Assembly (NCBI GenBank): GCA_006227775.1
Contig: SBFV01000094.1
Span: 1 to 7,649 of the forward strand
Direction of reading: 5' to 3'
DNA: 7,649 bases
From: Gammaproteobacteria bacterium
Lineage (GTDB): Bacteria; Pseudomonadota; Gammaproteobacteria; Chromatiales; Chromatiaceae
The notes under the pieces are model-generated. The model was given only the letters and a program-made list of their open reading frames with translations, did no database searches and was not told the origin of the DNA. Below are positions 5,684-7,649 of the stretch, one piece after another (within the stretch, counting starts at the first letter, position 1; every line of letters begins with the position of its first letter). A program made the translations under genes and the position numbers.

Positions 5684-6487
5684 TCAATACCCCTTGCGGC
5701 CGAGGTCCAGGGGTTCGGGATAGTCCGTGATCCGTTCGATACCAGTCTCGATCCCTCCGTCGGGATGGAGTTCGAGCCAGCGGTAACCCGGGGTGGCGGT
5801 ATCGAGGGCAAAGTCCAAGCTCCCCGGCAGGAATTGGATGCAGGTGGAGGGTGCCCCGAGCAGGGCAACGCCCCGACGCTCCCCGTCATAGGCTTGATGG
5901 ATATGGCCGAAGAGGACGCCCCGCACCTGTCGGGGGTAACGGTCGAGGATGGCGAACAGATCGTCCCCATTGTCCAGAACCAGTTCGTCGAGCCAGGGGC
6001 TGCCGAGGGGCAGAGGCTGATGGTGCAGCACCACCAGAGCCGGCGATTCGGGACGGGCGGTCAGGGCGTTCTCCAGGGCCGCCAGTTGTGCCCCCGCCAA
6101 GTGGCCAGCCTCGGACCCGGGTAGGTGCGAGTCGAGCAGGACCAGGTTCCAGGGGCCGCAGTCGACCTGGGAAGGCAGATCGATGGCGCCCCCCACCAGG
6201 CTGAGCGCCATCTCGGCGGGATCGTCGTGATTGCCGGGGATGGCGTGGCACCGCACCCCCAGCCGTTCGCAGCGTTCGGCGAGATAGCGGTAGCTGGCGG
6301 GGCTGGCGTCCTGGGACAGGTCACCGGTCAGAAGCACCCGATCCGTGGAGTCCAGACGTCCCTGTGCCAGGGTCAGGACCCTTTCCAGGGTCAACCGGGT
6401 CCGCTGGCCCAGCAGATCCCCCTCGGGGTCGGCGAAGAGGTGGGGGTCAGAGATCTGCAGCAGGCGTTGGATGGCGTAAGAGTGCAT
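5684..6487 (-). CDS. cpdA: 3',5'-cyclic AMP phosphodiesterase CpdA (calcineurin-like)
   Basis: CpdA is a class III phosphodiesterase that hydrolyses cAMP to AMP and so limits CRP-type signalling in the cytoplasm. The 267-residue product carries the metal-binding motifs of the calcineurin-like fold in order: SDPHL at 13-17 (Asp14, His16), GDLSQD at 55-60 (Asp56), GNHD at 85-88, VLHHQP at 153-158 and GHIHQ at 194-198. Length and spacing fit the CpdA/Icc group rather than larger phosphoesterases; related enzymes act on other phosphodiesters, so the substrate is by family. The ATG at 6487 has a very strong ribosome binding site, GGAGGAG (complement of 6492-6498), four bases upstream. bamE ends 78 bases before it on the same strand, so read-through from bamE is possible. 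The gene converges on sfsA. Confidence 0.92.
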   Translation of the reverse strand: MHSYAIQRLLQISDPHLFADPEGDLLGQRTRLTLERVLTLAQGRLDSTDRVLLTGDLSQDASPASYRYLAERCERLGVRCHAIPGNHDDPAEMALSLVGGAIDLPSQVDCGPWNLVLLDSHLPGSEAGHLAGAQLAALENALTARPESPALVVLHHQPLPLGSPWLDELVLDNGDDLFAILDRYPRQVRGVLFGHIHQAYDGERRGVALLGAPSTCIQFLPGSLDFALDTATPGYRWLELHPDGGIETGIERITDYPEPLDLGRKGY

Positions 6488-6565
6488 GCGGCTCCTCCCG
6501 CTCGGTAGGGGTGCCAGGGCCCTTAGGTCACGCTGGATGGCGTGCGGGAAGAACCGGCATCGATT

Positions 6566-7054
6566 TCATTCGTGATCCTCGATGCCCAGCGCCTTGATCG
6601 TCCGCTTGACCAAGCCGGAATCCCCATCCCAGTCCGGCACGCTGACGATGATCTCCTCGGGCTCGCGTCCCTCCAGTCGCGCCGGATTCGGGGTGGTGAA
6701 GCCCTCGACGCGGGTCATGACGTCGCCGTCGAAATAGACCACCAGCGGTTTCTTTTCCATTTCCCGATGGGGAAGGCGGATGGTGTAGGTGTAATACCAG
6801 CGATCTTGGTGGAAAAGGTCGGTAAGCATGGGCGTGCCCAGCAGATAGCGGACCTGGCTGCGGGTCATGCCAGGTTCGAGCCGATCGACCATTTCCTCGG
6901 TGATGATGTTGCCCTGTTGAATCGTCATCTGATAGACGAAGGGCAGCTTGTTGAGGGTCGATTCCTGGTATTGGGGCGCGCCGTCCTGCTTGGTGGCGCA
7001 GCCTACCAGCGAGAGACTTGCACCCAAGGCCAATAAAATGTGAAGCTTTTGCAT
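6566..7054 (-). CDS. bamE: Outer membrane protein assembly lipoprotein BamE (SmpA/OmlA)
   Basis: BamE is a small lipoprotein on the periplasmic face of the outer membrane, part of the BAM complex that folds beta-barrel proteins. The 162-residue product starts with a lipoprotein signal: a charged MQKLH, a hydrophobic run, and the lipobox LVGC with Cys19 as lipidation site. The BamE core follows: VYQMTIQQGN at 40-49, then PGMTRSQVRYLLGTP at 61-75, then DRWYYTYTI at 84-92, all characteristic of the family. The C-terminus from about 120 is longer and more acidic than in E. coli BamE. The ATG at 7054 is the only start giving a proper signal peptide, although no strong ribosome binding site is seen. 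It is divergent from fur, an arrangement known from Pseudomonas and Xanthomonas (fur-omlA), where the promoters lie close together. Confidence 0.95.
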   Translation of the reverse strand: MQKLHILLALGASLSLVGCATKQDGAPQYQESTLNKLPFVYQMTIQQGNIITEEMVDRLEPGMTRSQVRYLLGTPMLTDLFHQDRWYYTYTIRLPHREMEKKPLVVYFDGDVMTRVEGFTTPNPARLEGREPEEIIVSVPDWDGDSGLVKRTIKALGIEDHE

Positions 7055-7096
7055 CTTTTGGTCGATACCCAGGCGGACGCCGATTCAAGGGGGTGA

Positions 7097-7102
7097 ATCA
7101 TA
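7097..7102 (-). promoter_or_regulatory. Candidate -10 element of bamE
   Basis: Minus-strand TATGAT matches TATAAT in five of six positions and implies a leader of about 36 bases. The candidate -35 at 16-17 bases spacing (CCAATG or CCCAAT) is poor, so an activator or another sigma factor might be involved. Confidence 0.25.
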
Positions 7103-7151
7103 CCCCACCCCATGAAGCCATTGGGAAGGAATCGGTACCGACGCCAGGGGG

Positions 7152-7157
7152 AGGAGG
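7152..7157 (+). promoter_or_regulatory. Ribosome binding site of fur, in a G-rich tract
   Basis: AGGAGG lies 6 bases before the GTG start at 7164, a near-perfect site that fixes the start. It sits inside a G-rich stretch (7147-7167) with three runs of four or more G plus GG pairs. Confidence 0.8.
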
Positions 7158-7163
7158 GGTGGG

Positions 7164-7592
7164 GTGGACAAAACGGATATCAAGCAGGCGGGGCTCAAGG
7201 TGACCTTACCCCGCGTCAAAATTCTGGAGATCCTGGAGGCCAGCGGCAAGGGCGAGGGCCCACGTCACCTTCGGGCGGAAGATGTCTATCGTCGGTTGCT
7301 GGAACGGGGCGAGGAGATCGGTCTGGCTACCGTGTATCGCGTCCTCACTCAGTTCGTGGAGGCGGGGCTCGTCTGTCGCCACAATTTCGAGGGGGGGCAG
7401 TCGGTCTTTGAACTGGATCGCGGAGTTCATCATGATCACTTGGTGTGCATGAAATGTGGCCGGGTGGTCGAATTCATGGACGAGGCGATCGAGGCGCGCC
7501 AAGAGGCCATCGCCACCCAGCATGGCTTCACCCTGGAAGATCATACCCTGGTGATCCACGGCCTCTGTCCCCGCTGCCAGAAGCCGGCCTGA
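7164..7592 (+). CDS. fur: Ferric uptake regulator Fur
   Basis: Fur is a dimeric DNA-binding repressor that uses ferrous iron as corepressor and controls iron uptake and storage genes. The 142-residue product has the usual layout: an N-terminal winged-helix domain with LPRVKILEIL at 15-24 and the recognition-helix stretch GLATVYRVLTQFVEAGLV at 53-70, then a C-terminal dimer and metal domain with HHDHLVCMKCG at 89-99. Cys95 and Cys98 form the conserved CxxC of the structural zinc site; a second CPRC (Cys135, Cys138) supplies a further pair. The HHDH motif and overall length fit Fur rather than Zur or PerR, but those relatives cannot be fully excluded. The GTG at 7164 is chosen from its AGGAGG site. 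It is divergent from bamE, a known neighbourhood for fur in gammaproteobacteria, which strengthens the call. Confidence 0.95.
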   Translation: MDKTDIKQAGLKVTLPRVKILEILEASGKGEGPRHLRAEDVYRRLLERGEEIGLATVYRVLTQFVEAGLVCRHNFEGGQSVFELDRGVHHDHLVCMKCGRVVEFMDEAIEARQEAIATQHGFTLEDHTLVIHGLCPRCQKPA

Positions 7593-7649
7593 GGGTGCGG
7601 GCTATCCGAACGGTCCGACAGGCGAGGACGGGCGATCGTGGTCGGGGTT
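7593..7649. other. Sequence after fur, no feature seen
   Basis: The last 57 bases hold no recognisable gene start, hairpin with T-tract or RNA gene. The window ends before any neighbour appears. Confidence 0.4.

Larger units (their letters stand above)
7055..7163. other. bamE-fur divergent promoter spacer
   Basis: This 109-base spacer must hold starts for both genes. The best element is TATGAT on the minus strand (complement of 7097-7102), a five-of-six match to the -10 consensus, placed about 43 bases before the bamE ATG; no good -35 lies at the right distance. No sequence close to the classic Fur box was found by eye, so Fur autoregulation is not supported. Confidence 0.35.

Noticed and set aside
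7055..7163. A Fur box for autoregulation of fur
   Set aside because: No stretch resembling the GATAAT/ATTATC pattern was found in the spacer; GTGAATCATACC is too short and unlike it.

Overview
The window looks like chromosomal core sequence from a GC-rich, sulfur-oxidising gammaproteobacterium. Two features point there. The first is a dissimilatory-type sulfate adenylyltransferase (Sat) of the kind known from purple sulfur bacteria and chemolithotrophic sulfur oxidisers. The second is a set of gammaproteobacterial housekeeping genes, with fur and bamE back to back and wrbA followed by hda. The lineage (Chromatiales, Ectothiorhodospirales or Acidiferrobacterales-like) is inferred from gene content and GC richness, not from any search.

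Layout, left to right. Positions 1-98 are a leader with no recognisable gene. sat runs forward (99-1286) and is followed by a GC-rich hairpin. It converges on a periplasmic diheme cytochrome c on the minus strand (1572-2351). A 313-base gap follows. Next is a minus-strand pair, read wrbA (4265-3666) then hda (3633-2665), only 32 bases apart and probably one transcript. A 322-base divergent spacer (4266-4587) separates wrbA from a forward pair, acyP (4588-4881) and sfsA (4920-5630). sfsA converges on cpdA (6487-5684, minus) across a 53-base gap holding a strong GC hairpin. bamE (7054-6566, minus) lies upstream of cpdA on the same strand, and fur (7164-7592, plus) diverges from bamE.

How the genes work together. 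Sat makes ATP and sulfate from adenosine phosphosulfate and pyrophosphate at the end of sulfur oxidation. The diheme cytochrome is a plausible periplasmic electron carrier for the same respiratory chain, although only adjacency supports that link. The rest is general cell function: replication control (Hda), a flavodoxin-like quinone reductase (WrbA), acylphosphatase, SfsA nuclease, cAMP breakdown (CpdA), outer-membrane protein assembly (BamE) and iron regulation (Fur).

No mobile element, CRISPR array, RNA gene or hidden multi-gene system was found. The points worth a second look are a 10-G tract with a hairpin inside sat, apparent loss of the Zn-site cysteines in Sat, a methionine-rich tail on the cytochrome, an unusually extended Hda with an internal clamp motif, repeats at the wrbA start, a G-rich fur translation start, and some unexplained inverted repeats in the spacers.
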